Source: an uncultured Bacillota bacterium
GTDB lineage: Bacteria; Bacillota_I; Bacilli_A; Erysipelotrichales; Coprobacillaceae
Length of the DNA stretch: 36,762 nt
NCBI GenBank assembly: GCA_949290865.1
Contig: CASETM010000058.1
Span: 1-36,762 of the forward strand
Reading direction: 5' to 3'
Below, piece after piece: positions 1 through 7,977 of this stretch. The notes beneath the pieces are model-generated. The model saw only the letters and a program-made list of their open reading frames with translations, did no database searches and was not told the DNA's origin. Within the stretch, counting starts at the first letter, position 1. The number at the start of each line of letters is the position of its first letter. The translations under genes and the position numbers were made by a program.

Positions 1-288
1 CTCGTATAATGTAGTTAAGATATTTTTAACTACATTTCTTGTATTTAGATTTTTGTTAAGAGATATCTATAAACTCATTATTCGTAGATTATAAAATCTA
101 TATTATAATGTCTGTAGAGATAGAGTGGTTTTAGCCTCCTCTATAGACACTCTTATTATAACAAAGACCGCTGTAAAATAATAATATTTTCTCAAATGAA
201 AAAACTGTTAACATTATTTGTCAACAGTCCAAAGAAAATAAAACTTTCTTTATACGCCCCTGCCAAGGACTTTTATTATAACATCATT
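1..288. other. Non-coding stretch with hairpins
   Basis: No convincing gene is seen here. Two hairpins stand out: arms TGTAGTTAA (10-18) and TTAACTACA (26-34), and an 11-bp arm pair at 109-119 and 139-149 with one G-T wobble and a 19-nt loop. A TATAAT sits at 104-109 on the + strand just before the second hairpin, so a short + strand transcript is possible but not shown. The right end holds the 3' terminator of the operon that follows. Confidence 0.5.
198..227 (-). terminator. Rho-independent terminator of the MBL-HD-HD operon
   Basis: On the minus strand CTGTTGAC, a 7-nt loop and GTTAACAG form an 8-bp stem with one wobble, followed by TTTTTT. It lies about 60 nt beyond the stop codon at 289. 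A second AGTCC/GGACT pairing lies between the stop codon and this hairpin. Confidence 0.7.
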
Positions 289-783
289 TCACGATAAATC
301 ATAGATTGCATTCAACAAAATCATTCCTGATTCTGTTTTAAAAATCCGATCACGCATAGTTGAAATCTGCTTCTGATCTAGTTTCATTTCATCCCCATTG
401 ACCAAAAAATCAGCTTCCAGCAGAATCTGATGATCAATGCCTTGAACATGATCATAGCTATGATGATGCCCTACCAGTTCCATTATTCGCTCAACCACAT
501 CCTCTGGCAAACAAAACTCCTGCAGAAATTCCTTCACTAAAGCTGGACCTTCTTTTTCCTGATACGCCCCTAAGGTTGAACCATATTTTTCACGACATAA
601 AGGACAGGCAATATCATGAACAATAGCGCTGATTTCCAGGATCTCCATGGTTTTAACATCAAGCTTTTCTAGATGTCCAATTAAACGAGCATAGCTATGT
701 ACCTTGATAAAATGGGCAATATCATGTTTTTTCAGATCACCTGTACATTGCAGGATCATCTTCTGCATGATCAGATCAATCAT
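289..783 (-). CDS. HD-domain metal-dependent phosphohydrolase
   Basis: A 164-residue HD superfamily protein, probably cytosolic. The metal-binding signature is complete: H29, the HD pair H56-D57, the H106-H107-H108 run and D125. HD proteins of this size hydrolyse phosphate esters of nucleotides or related small molecules; the substrate cannot be read from the sequence. The ATG has GGAGGG eight bases upstream and lies inside the end of the preceding HD gene (8-nt overlap), so translation is probably coupled. It is the last gene of a three-gene operon behind another HD protein and an MBL-fold hydrolase. No truncation is seen. Confidence 0.85.
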   Translation of the reverse strand: MIDLIMQKMILQCTGDLKKHDIAHFIKVHSYARLIGHLEKLDVKTMEILEISAIVHDIACPLCREKYGSTLGAYQEKEGPALVKEFLQEFCLPEDVVERIMELVGHHHSYDHVQGIDHQILLEADFLVNGDEMKLDQKQISTMRDRIFKTESGMILLNAIYDLS

Positions 784-1324
784 TGGCTTGTCCCTCCTTG
801 ATCAGCTGCCTGGCAAGAAAAAGAAATTCCTGTTCAATTTCATGATAATCTCTTTCCTGAAAATCTGGTTTTGATCTTAATGGTGGGACATTATCACTTT
901 GATGATGACTTAACATCACGGTCATTTCATTTTCCAGCATATCATTATCAATACTTTGCCACAGACTTTTATCAATATCTGACAATCCATATTTTCTAAA
1001 AATCGTTTCCATGATCATATCTTCAATAACATAATAAGCCTGCAGATGCTGTTTGACCGGTCTGATAATATCAGCGATATATCCTTCACTGGCATCATGG
1101 AGCAGACAGGCAAGTATGACTTTGGCGCCATAGCCTCTGGCCATCGCTTCATAGGCACAGTTGAGACTGTGTTGTCCTACAGAATAAAAATAAAGCAGCT
1201 GTCCCGATCCTCGACACATCATGCTTAAAGCATGAGCAATATCTTCCAGACAGATATCATCTTCACAGATCTTCATAGGATCAAAAATTCTGCCTGTATA
1301 AGAATTCATGACATTACTGTTCAT
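776..1324 (-). CDS. HD-domain hydrolase, YfbR-like
   Basis: A 182-residue HD-domain protein resembling YfbR-type deoxynucleoside 5'-monophosphatases and the HD proteins often annotated as phosphohydrolases. It begins with the characteristic YTGRIFDP segment, then SVGQHSL (H52) and the HD pair H76-D77 in CLLHDASEGY, then a later D127. The metal ligands appear complete. The start ATG follows GAGGGC and overlaps the end of the upstream MBL gene by about 11 nt; its own end overlaps the next HD gene by 8 nt. Nucleotide monophosphate hydrolysis is inferred from the family. Confidence 0.85.
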   Translation of the reverse strand: MNSNVMNSYTGRIFDPMKICEDDICLEDIAHALSMMCRGSGQLLYFYSVGQHSLNCAYEAMARGYGAKVILACLLHDASEGYIADIIRPVKQHLQAYYVIEDMIMETIFRKYGLSDIDKSLWQSIDNDMLENEMTVMLSHHQSDNVPPLRSKPDFQERDYHEIEQEFLFLARQLIKEGQAND

Positions 1325-2000
1325 TTTTTGCCCTCAATATGCCACAGTGCTGATACTGATACAGCAGGACATCATCTCTTTGCCATGGTTTCCCAATAAG
1401 ACTATGATCATCACTTTTTGCGATACATGTCAACAGCTGTGAAATACCCTCTTTAGATATTGGACATGTATTATGACATGGATAAATCAAAATATCATCA
1501 CTGACAATATCATTCAGTTTTTTCAGTGAATGGATATACTGATCCATGTTACGCTGTTTTCCAAACATATAAACTGGACCATAGGAAACAGTATCTCCTG
1601 AAAAAAGCAGATGGTGCTGACGATCCAGCAAGCAAATTGAACCAGGAGTATGTCCTGGAGTATGAATGACTTCTAGAATCATCCCACCCAGATCAAAAGT
1701 ATCTCCTTCTTTGACAGTTTTCATCCTGATGTCATGATCCTGCAGACCAGCTGTTTCATCACCATGAAGATAGACCTGATCAAATTGATCAAGATTGGTA
1801 ATATGATCGATATCACTGTGCGTTAGACAAAGTGAAAACGGTAAAGAAGTCACCTGTCTGACAAGTGCTAAAAAATCAACCGGGAATGCGCCAGTATCAA
1901 TGATCAAAGCCTGTTTTTGCCCAGTGATCACAAAGCTTCTGACCATTTCCTGATCGATCGCATAAATATTTTCATCAATTTTTTTAATGACCGTTTCCAT
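1314..2000 (-). CDS. Metallo-beta-lactamase-fold hydrolase
   Basis: A 228-residue MBL-fold protein, probably a small cytosolic two-metal hydrolase of the glyoxalase II-like branch. Visible motifs are THSDIDH (H61, D63, D65, H66), HTPGHTPGS (H117), SGDTV (D136) and a late YPCHN histidine, in family order. The substrate is unknown. The start follows AGAGGTGAG. It is the first gene of an operon with two HD hydrolases that overlap it and each other, so the three products may act on one small-molecule pathway. The terminator of the DUF134 gene lies just upstream. Confidence 0.85.
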   Translation of the reverse strand: METVIKKIDENIYAIDQEMVRSFVITGQKQALIIDTGAFPVDFLALVRQVTSLPFSLCLTHSDIDHITNLDQFDQVYLHGDETAGLQDHDIRMKTVKEGDTFDLGGMILEVIHTPGHTPGSICLLDRQHHLLFSGDTVSYGPVYMFGKQRNMDQYIHSLKKLNDIVSDDILIYPCHNTCPISKEGISQLLTCIAKSDDHSLIGKPWQRDDVLLYQYQHCGILRAKNEQ

Positions 2001-2027
2001 AAACTCACCTCTTTATCATTCATTATA

Positions 2028-2067
2028 AAAAAAACAAAAACAAAAGAAAAGACCATGATGGTCTTTA
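2028..2067 (-). terminator. Terminator of the DUF134/NifX gene
   Basis: On the minus strand AAAGACCA, TCA and TGGTCTTT form an 8-bp hairpin followed by a T-rich tail. The stem starts at the stop codon. Confidence 0.85.
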
Positions 2068-2748
2068 ATGACATTGATGATGCCCATGACAATGATGGTT
2101 GTCATCATGTTCATGATGTTCACATTCGCTGTCAGGATCATAATGCAATGTTCCAGCAATATAGCTTTCAACCTGAGCAAGCGCATTGCCACTGGCTCCT
2201 GGCAGTACCTTTAATCCTGAAGCTGTCAAATGATTTTTCGCTCCCCCGCCAATTCCGCCACAGATCACGGTATCAACACCTAAATCAGCCAGAAAGCCAG
2301 CCAAAGCACCACATCCTGACTGTGATGCATCAACCATTGATGAGTGAATAATATTGCCATCTTCCACTTCACATATCAAAAAACTTGGACAATGTCCAAA
2401 ATGCTGAAAAACTTCTCCATTAACACATGTTACTGCTATTTTCATTTTATGCTCTCCTTTACTTTGCTGCAGATGATAATGTCCGCCCTGGATTTCCATC
2501 TCATGTCCTTCCAACAGAAAACGTGCCAATTTCTTTCTGGCCAGATTATATAGAGAAACCACCGTACTTCTAGAAACTCCCATCGTCAAAGCACACTGTT
2601 TCTGATCATAGCCTAGATAATCGATCAGACGAATCGTTTCGTATTCTTCTAATGACAGGATAATCTTCAGTTCTCCACATTTGTCACTGTAAAAATGCGT
2701 ATATTCTGGCATTTTCCCGATAATTTTCTTTTTGTTTTGTCTTGCCAT
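2065..2748 (-). CDS. DUF134 HTH protein fused to NifX/NifB-type domain, His-rich tail
   Basis: A 227-residue two-domain protein. Residues 1-85 are a DUF134 domain with a sigma-region-4-like helix-turn-helix (about 47-75, SRSTVVSLYNLARKKL). Residues 102-200 match the dinitrogenase iron-molybdenum cofactor domain (MKIAVTC, HFGHCPSF, CGGIGGGA). The last 20 residues are a His/Cys/Asp tail (HEHDDNHHCHGHHQCH), likely to bind metal. I chose the ATG at 2748 because GGTGATGATA precedes it; a longer frame upstream runs into the promoter. An internal in-frame ATG at 2445 has its own GGAG eight bases upstream, so the NifX-like half may also be made alone. It probably regulates itself and the divergent MATE gene in response to metal or Fe-S status; that is inference. 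Confidence 0.85.
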   Translation of the reverse strand: MARQNKKKIIGKMPEYTHFYSDKCGELKIILSLEEYETIRLIDYLGYDQKQCALTMGVSRSTVVSLYNLARKKLARFLLEGHEMEIQGGHYHLQQSKGEHKMKIAVTCVNGEVFQHFGHCPSFLICEVEDGNIIHSSMVDASQSGCGALAGFLADLGVDTVICGGIGGGAKNHLTASGLKVLPGASGNALAQVESYIAGTLHYDPDSECEHHEHDDNHHCHGHHQCH

Positions 2749-2764
2749 TATCATCACCATGTTT

Positions 2765-2793
2765 AGTATATAATTATTATTGACATATGTCAA
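2765..2793 (-). promoter_or_regulatory. Promoter of the DUF134/NifX gene
   Basis: Minus-strand TTGACA (2788-2793), 17-nt spacer, TATACT (2765-2770). The predicted start is only about 10 nt before the ATG at 2748, so the transcript has almost no leader. Confidence 0.7.
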
Positions 2794-2799
2794 TAATAA
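2774..2799. promoter_or_regulatory. 26-bp perfect palindrome, divergent operator
   Basis: Thirteen-base arms with no spacer, centred on GACATATGTC. It holds a TTGACA on each strand (2780-2785 plus, 2788-2793 minus), the -35 boxes of the divergent DUF134/NifX and MATE genes. A dimer bound here would block both promoters. The DUF134/NifX protein is the natural candidate. Confidence 0.8.
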
Positions 2800-2869
2800 C
2801 ACTGTATTATCTTTGTTTACTAATATCATCCAAAGGACTATAATAGAATTTATGAAAGAAGTGATAACA

Positions 2870-4237
2870 ATGAATTATGAAGACAAAATTGAACTGTTTG
2901 AAAAAAGATCAATTCCAAAAGCTATAGCAACACTGGCAATTCCTACAATTTTAAGTTCTCTGGTCATGGTTTTTTATAATCTTGCCGATACATACTTTGT
3001 AGGGATGCTCAACGATCCTATTGAAAATGCTGCCGTAACCTTTGTTGCTCCGGTCCTGCTGGCATTTAATGCCGTCAATAATCTTTTCGGGGTAGGCTGT
3101 TCCAGTCTGATGAGCCGTTCTTTAGGTTCGCGACATTATCATGTCGTTAAAAAAACATCGGCCATCGGATTTTATTGTACGGTCTTTTTTGCTGCTGCTA
3201 TTTCACTGGGATGTATTTTATTCAGTACTCCTCTCATCAATATGTTAGGAGCTGATCAGGCCTCTTTTCAGTCAACCTATGGCTATATGAAATGGACCGT
3301 AATGTTTGGTGCCATTCCGGCTATCTTAAACGTCGTCATGGCTTATATGGTTCGTTCTGAAGGTGCTTCCCTTCATGCCAGCATTGGTACCATGTCAGGA
3401 TGTTTCCTCAATATCATCCTTGATCCAATTTTTATTCTACCATGGGGATTTAATATGAAAGCTGCTGGTGCTGGCTGTGCTACTTTTATTTCTAACTGTG
3501 TTGCCTGTCTCTATTTCTTTATTCTGTTAAAAGCAAAAAAGGATCATACTTTTATCTCTTTAAATTATCGTTTTTTCAGTTTTGATAAAAGTATCCTTGC
3601 TTCTATATTTGCAGTCGGAGTTCCTGCCAGTATTCAGAATCTGTTAAACGTTACTGGTATGACAATCCTCAACAATCTGGCATCTGCCTATGGAACCACT
3701 GCTATTGCTGCCATGGGTATTACCTATAAGATCAATATGGTCCCCAGTCAAATTGCCCTGGGACTTTCTCAAGGTGTCATGCCTTTGATTAGCTACTGTT
3801 ATGCCAGCCATAATGGTAAACGTATGAAAAAAACAATCACGGCATCCATGAAAGTTTGTGCTGGTTTTGCTGTATGCGCTTCATTACTTTACTTTGTCAA
3901 AGCTGATTTCTTTATTAGTCTATTTATGTCCAATAAAGAAATTGTCGCTTATGGTTCACGATTTTTAAGAGGTTACTGTTTAGGAATTCCTTTTCTAACT
4001 TTTGATTTTTTATGTGTTGGTGTTTATCAGGCCATTGGTAATGGTAAACTGTCGCTGTTCTTTGCGATTGCCCGTAAAATCATTTTGGAAATCCCCGCAT
4101 TACTGATTCTGAATATACTGTTTCCATTATATGGTCTTGCCTATGCACAATTTGTTACGGAACTGATTTTAACAGTCATTGCTGGTTATGTTATGATCCG
4201 CCTGTTTAAGGAAATTTCTACGAATGAAACAAATTAA
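2870..4237 (+). CDS. MATE family efflux transporter
   Basis: A 455-residue integral membrane protein of the MATE (multi antimicrobial extrusion) family, expected to export drugs or metabolites using a Na+ or H+ gradient. It has the usual twelve hydrophobic segments in two related halves and family motifs near the N-terminus (PTILSSLVMVFYNLADTYFVG). I chose the ATG at 2870, preceded by AGAAGTGAT; the frame is open further upstream but that part crosses the promoter. It is transcribed away from the DUF134/NifX gene and shares the palindromic operator with it, so the two are probably co-regulated. The substrate is unknown. Confidence 0.9.
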   Translation: MNYEDKIELFEKRSIPKAIATLAIPTILSSLVMVFYNLADTYFVGMLNDPIENAAVTFVAPVLLAFNAVNNLFGVGCSSLMSRSLGSRHYHVVKKTSAIGFYCTVFFAAAISLGCILFSTPLINMLGADQASFQSTYGYMKWTVMFGAIPAILNVVMAYMVRSEGASLHASIGTMSGCFLNIILDPIFILPWGFNMKAAGAGCATFISNCVACLYFFILLKAKKDHTFISLNYRFFSFDKSILASIFAVGVPASIQNLLNVTGMTILNNLASAYGTTAIAAMGITYKINMVPSQIALGLSQGVMPLISYCYASHNGKRMKKTITASMKVCAGFAVCASLLYFVKADFFISLFMSNKEIVAYGSRFLRGYCLGIPFLTFDFLCVGVYQAIGNGKLSLFFAIARKIILEIPALLILNILFPLYGLAYAQFVTELILTVIAGYVMIRLFKEISTNETN

Positions 4238-4264
4238 AAGAGTTATCGAATGATAACTCTTTTT
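4236..4264. terminator. Bidirectional terminator
   Basis: AAAAGAGTTATC, GAAT, GATAACTCTTTTT. It lies between the convergent MATE and MBL genes and overlaps both stop codons, with A/T runs on both sides. Confidence 0.9.
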
Positions 4265-5069
4265 AAATGATTCGATCCCCACTATGCATATAATTCAACT
4301 GATCCTTCATGATATCTTTCATCAATAAAAAAGCTTTCTGTCCAGTACAATGCCCTGTATAATATCGTGAACTGGTATTCTTCAGTTCCCAGGCAGTCTT
4401 GATAATATCGTCGATTTCTGTTTGTTCATAACCCACTTTCTTCGCTAGATGAAAGCCACTAATCACAATATCTGGATCAGCATAGCCCAGTTCATGATAG
4501 CGGTCGAGAATATTCAATATACCATTATGCGCACAGCCTGACAATAAAATACGTTTCCCTTCACTATTAATCAGCAAACACTGCTCATGAATAAAATCAT
4601 CTGGAAAACACTGGCCATTTTTCTTGACTGACAGTTCTAGATTTGTACGTGCAAAATAACGTCTTCCTTTGATATTTGCAAAAATAAAGAGCTCATCATC
4701 AATCTGTAGATCTCCCTCCAGCAAATGCAGATGAGGCAGCTGCAAGATATTTTTATCGATTCCAATATATCTGTCACCATGATAGTGATCTTCTCCAGCC
4801 TGTTTTTGCATATAGATTTCTGCCTGAGAATTGATTCGACAGAAATCCAAAAGTCCGCCAGCATGATCATAATGACCATGACTAATGATCACCGTATCAA
4901 TCTTTGTCAGGTCTATGCCCATTTTAACTGCATTTTCAATGGTCTTCTGACTAGCTCCTGTATCAAATAACAGACGATGTTTTCTAGTTTCAATATATAA
5001 GCTTAAACCATGTTCAAAATAACATTGCTGTTTCCCTGGTGTATCTTCCATTAGTGTTACGATCTTCAT
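4263..5069 (-). CDS. MBL-fold metal-dependent hydrolase (COG1237 type)
   Basis: A 268-residue MBL-fold protein of the COG1237 type, related to proteins annotated as dihydropterin-ribofuranosylaminobenzene phosphate synthase-like hydrolases. Visible motifs are FDTGAS, ISHGHYDHAGG (H64, H66, D68, H69), SGCAHNGI, SGFHL and the C-terminal YTGHCTG. The motif set is complete and the length normal. The start ATG overlaps the esterase stop codon as TAATG, so the two are translationally coupled. Cytosolic; the substrate is unknown. Clostridial relatives are widespread and mostly uncharacterised. Confidence 0.85.
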   Translation of the reverse strand: MKIVTLMEDTPGKQQCYFEHGLSLYIETRKHRLLFDTGASQKTIENAVKMGIDLTKIDTVIISHGHYDHAGGLLDFCRINSQAEIYMQKQAGEDHYHGDRYIGIDKNILQLPHLHLLEGDLQIDDELFIFANIKGRRYFARTNLELSVKKNGQCFPDDFIHEQCLLINSEGKRILLSGCAHNGILNILDRYHELGYADPDIVISGFHLAKKVGYEQTEIDDIIKTAWELKNTSSRYYTGHCTGQKAFLLMKDIMKDQLNYMHSGDRII

Positions 5070-5710
5070 TATTCATCCTCCTTACTGGCAAGCCAGTTCA
5101 TGGCTCTGATCATTCTCTGATCAACATTTTGAAAATGATTACCCTGTTCAAAAAACAGCAGACAGTTATTATCCCGCTGGTAGAACTGTGCAAGCTGTTT
5201 GGTTTTTGTTTTGACAACAGAAAAAACAGGATGACGAGTACAATGTTCTTTATTTCCCAGTGACAGATAGATTTTTTTATGATAGACGGGATGCTTTCTA
5301 ACAAAATCGTAAAAGCCAGGGTACCATAATGATCCTGAACAGCTGATTGCGCCAGCAAATAGCTGAGATTGATGAAAAGCATACAAACTGAACAGTCCCG
5401 CTAAAGAATAGCCGGCAATATAAAGACGACGGCAGGAAGTCTGCAGGTACGGAATCACCTGACTGTCAAGAAACTGCAGGAATTGCTCACCGCCACCAGA
5501 AAAAGACTGAAACTCCTTAACATCAGACACTTTCCACGGTGATAGTTCCCGATTCCAGTCATGACAGACAAGTCCGGCTAAAGAACATGATACCTGGCTG
5601 GTGATTTCATCCCAATATTTCAGTTCATGTTCTCCCATGATCCAAAAAATTATGTCTTTTGTTCCTTTATCTTCGATATATAAATGATATCCATCAATGA
5701 TCTTCTTCAT
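5069..5710 (-). CDS. Alpha/beta hydrolase (esterase)
   Basis: A 213-residue alpha/beta-hydrolase resembling the esterase D / enterochelin esterase-like group. The nucleophile elbow is GYSLAG (S102) and the likely catalytic histidine is H192 in EQGNHFQN; the acid residue is not certain. No signal peptide is seen, so it is probably cytosolic. I chose the ATG at 5710, with GATGGTG five bases upstream, over one 12 nt earlier without a good RBS. It is the first gene of a two-gene unit with the overlapping MBL hydrolase, which suggests successive steps on one ester or lactone substrate; that is inference. Confidence 0.75.
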   Translation of the reverse strand: MKKIIDGYHLYIEDKGTKDIIFWIMGEHELKYWDEITSQVSCSLAGLVCHDWNRELSPWKVSDVKEFQSFSGGGEQFLQFLDSQVIPYLQTSCRRLYIAGYSLAGLFSLYAFHQSQLFAGAISCSGSLWYPGFYDFVRKHPVYHKKIYLSLGNKEHCTRHPVFSVVKTKTKQLAQFYQRDNNCLLFFEQGNHFQNVDQRMIRAMNWLASKEDE

Positions 5711-5756
5711 TTTTTTCACCATCTTTATTTTATTATAATCCTCTCAGACGCTCAAT

Positions 5757-5783
5757 AAAAAAAGATCCAGTTACCTGAATCTT
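5757..5783 (-). terminator. Terminator of the unknown 183-residue gene
   Basis: On the minus strand AGATTCAG, GTAA, CTGGATCT and a T run form an 8-bp stem with one wobble immediately after the stop codon. Confidence 0.85.
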
Positions 5784-6335
5784 CTACTTAATTCTTTTAT
5801 ATAAAATGGCTTCATCATAACCAAAAGTTCTTTTTCCATTAACTTCCATTTTTTCACTGACTTCTAAAACATCTTTTGAAAAACGTTCAAACAGCGTAAA
5901 TTTAAGAACCGGTGTAAACATGCTTTCACTGCCACCTTCCCATACTCCATTGTTTTCAGTATATATAGCAGGTGTGAATTTTTCTGATGGTTTCAGATCT
6001 TCATAATTAATTTCCTGCAGTGATTCATATGTAAACGTCTTTTTATCAATTCCCGCAGGAACTTCATACGATGTTAATTGAATGCCATTTTCTTCTTCTG
6101 TAAATAAAAATAAATGAGGTGATGCCTGAGTACGTCCATTTGTTGTATAATAACTTTCTTCAACCATAAAGAATCCATTAAAATCTGCTGGTAAATGACT
6201 AATCTTATCATTACAGATCGTATTGACATGTCTTGCCAAAGGAAATTCAATATTTGCTTTCTGCATTTGTTCGAACTGATCTTTGTTGTCGAATTCTCCT
6301 GTTAAAATATTCATAAATTCCTTTAATTGACTCAT
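5784..6335 (-). CDS. Conserved hypothetical protein, 183 residues
   Basis: I do not recognise this protein with confidence. It is acidic, soluble, without signal peptide or membrane segment. The N-terminal FMNILTGEFDNKDQFEQ and the later FFMVEESYY, followed by beta-rich sequence, recall the CpcT/CpeT-like fold (a small beta barrel with family members outside cyanobacteria), but this is a weak impression. I chose the ATG at 6335, which has GGAGGA at ideal distance; an ATG 15 nt earlier would place that RBS inside the coding sequence. It is monocistronic, with a terminator behind it. Confidence 0.65.
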   Translation of the reverse strand: MSQLKEFMNILTGEFDNKDQFEQMQKANIEFPLARHVNTICNDKISHLPADFNGFFMVEESYYTTNGRTQASPHLFLFTEEENGIQLTSYEVPAGIDKKTFTYESLQEINYEDLKPSEKFTPAIYTENNGVWEGGSESMFTPVLKFTLFERFSKDVLEVSEKMEVNGKRTFGYDEAILYKRIK

Positions 6336-6422
6336 AAGTTGTTCCTCCATTTCTCTTATAGTCTAGAGAAGCCCATTATAGAACGTTTTAGAATCTTTGT
6401 CATTCTTTTTAATCTATTATTT

Positions 6423-7358
6423 TTAAGCAATGAACAAAACAATCAAAGTGTATACGATCAAAGTGATAATCATATACAATGAAACAAAAGCTGCCTGAAA
6501 ATCTTCATCTTCTTCCCCATGATTCAATGGAGAAATAAGCATCGGCATCGCAAAACCAGTTGGGCATGAAAAATAAATCAGTACTGCAATCATATAGATT
6601 TTGTCAGCCATCTGCTGCGGAAACAGCACAAAGAATCCTGCAATGATCAGTGCAAACAGGATAACTCTGACAATCAGCAGTTTTATTAAGTCAGGCAGAG
6701 TATCCATATTGATTTTCAGATTATAGCCAATGATAAATAAGATCATTCCAACAATTGGTCCAGTCACCTGAGAAACCGTATTGGTATAAAGATCAATATA
6801 ATCACTGCTGCATAACAGCTGATAAGCACCTGTCAGATTAAGAATTAGTCCTGCCAAAACCGCAATAACAAAAGAATTTGTAAAAATACGTTTCAGCAAA
6901 TCTTTCAGATCTGTCGATTCAGTTGAAGCTTTAGCTACAAGAACCGGAACAATAATAAAAGCAATTAATGAGCCGGCAATATCAAAAATAACTGTATTGC
7001 TGGCATAGCTCAATCCAACGATAGATGTATAAAGCGGCAAGGCAACATTGCCTCCTTCTACGGTTGTTAATAAATATGGTGAAAAATGAGCAATCTTTCT
7101 GCCCGTTAATGGTGTCAGTATTTTACCAATGATCATGGTGAAACAGAAAGCTGCAAAAACATAAAGAACAATATAAAATGCTGATGATTCTATTCTGGCA
7201 GTTAATAAAATATTAAAGATCATCACTGGAAACAGAATATCAAAGACTATGTGATTGGCCCCATCTTTTTGCTGAGGTGTAACCCATTGTCTAATTCTAG
7301 CAGCTGCTCCTAAGCCAATCATAAAAAATACAGGAAATAAGGTTGTTAATGCTGTCAT
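6423..7358 (-). CDS. AEC family transporter
   Basis: A 311-residue membrane protein of the auxin efflux carrier (AEC) family, which in bacteria exports or takes up organic acids such as malate. About ten hydrophobic segments are visible in two halves of five, with the family's polar helix breaks, for example the glycine- and asparagine-containing EGGNVALPLY near residue 100 and PTGFAMPML near the C-terminus. I chose the ATG at 7358 (MTALTTLFPVFF) because AAGGAGGATC lies nine bases upstream; a frame starting 39 nt earlier would include this RBS. The next gene upstream is a divergent HTH regulator that could control it. Confidence 0.85.
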   Translation of the reverse strand: MTALTTLFPVFFMIGLGAAARIRQWVTPQQKDGANHIVFDILFPVMIFNILLTARIESSAFYIVLYVFAAFCFTMIIGKILTPLTGRKIAHFSPYLLTTVEGGNVALPLYTSIVGLSYASNTVIFDIAGSLIAFIIVPVLVAKASTESTDLKDLLKRIFTNSFVIAVLAGLILNLTGAYQLLCSSDYIDLYTNTVSQVTGPIVGMILFIIGYNLKINMDTLPDLIKLLIVRVILFALIIAGFFVLFPQQMADKIYMIAVLIYFSCPTGFAMPMLISPLNHGEEDEDFQAAFVSLYMIITLIVYTLIVLFIA

Positions 7359-7525
7359 GATTTGATCCTCCTTCAATGTCACATTTATTTTAAGCACATC
7401 TTCATTGAATTACAAATACTTATACTAAATATGTATCTATGCTTATTTTCTATATTTTCTATATGTTTGTTTTTTCTAAGAAAATCCCATACTCTCTATA
7501 GATATTCTGCTTAATATACTTATAT

Positions 7526-7553
7526 ATTCGAGCTGTCGAATTAGCACATGCTA
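7526..7553. promoter_or_regulatory. Two adjacent inverted repeats, candidate operator
   Basis: ATTCGA-GCTG-TCGAAT (7526-7541) is followed directly by TAGCA-CA-TGCTA (7542-7553). Both lie just before the HTH gene and within the divergent region shared with the AEC transporter. Autoregulation is inferred. Confidence 0.5.
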
Positions 7554-7573
7554 CTATCTTAATAGGTGATATA

Positions 7574-7945
7574 ATGATCGTAAAAATAGATGAAATAGGA
7601 AAAACATTTCAGGGTATCATGAAAGAAAAACAAATGTCTGCTCGCGTTTTATCATTAAGAACAGGCATTGCCGAATCTTCATTAAGTAATTTTTTTCATG
7701 ACATGTCATTCAAACGCTGTTTTCATATGATTTCAGAACTGGCAAGGGTCTTTAATCTCACTTCAATAACTATTATTTTTGATAAATCTCTTTCTGAAAA
7801 AGATTTTCAGGATCTTCCAGAAAGTAAAGACTATTTTGATACAACAACTTTGCTGCCAGAATATAAAAAAGAATTTTTAAAAATTGTTGAAAAAAATGAA
7901 GAAGCAAAAAGAAAAATAGAAAATATAAAAAAGAAAAATATATAA
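7574..7945 (+). CDS. Small HTH (Xre-like) transcriptional regulator
   Basis: A 123-residue protein with an N-terminal Xre/Cro-like helix-turn-helix (residues about 18-60: LSLRTGIAESSLSNFFHD is the recognition region). The C-terminal 40 residues are charged and lysine-rich and likely helical (YKKEFLKIVEKNEEAKRKIENIKKKN). No effector domain is seen. The ATG follows AGGTGAT. It is divergent from the AEC transporter and preceded by two inverted repeats, so local control of itself and perhaps the transporter is likely. A terminator shared with galE follows. Confidence 0.75.
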   Translation: MIVKIDEIGKTFQGIMKEKQMSARVLSLRTGIAESSLSNFFHDMSFKRCFHMISELARVFNLTSITIIFDKSLSEKDFQDLPESKDYFDTTTLLPEYKKEFLKIVEKNEEAKRKIENIKKKNI

Positions 7946-7977
7946 AAAAGGCTTATCCGAAGATAAGTCTTTTCTTT
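7945..7977. terminator. Bidirectional terminator between HTH gene and galE
   Basis: AAGGCTTATC, CGAA, GATAAGTCTT with one G-T pair, flanked by A and T runs, overlapping both gene ends. Confidence 0.85.
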
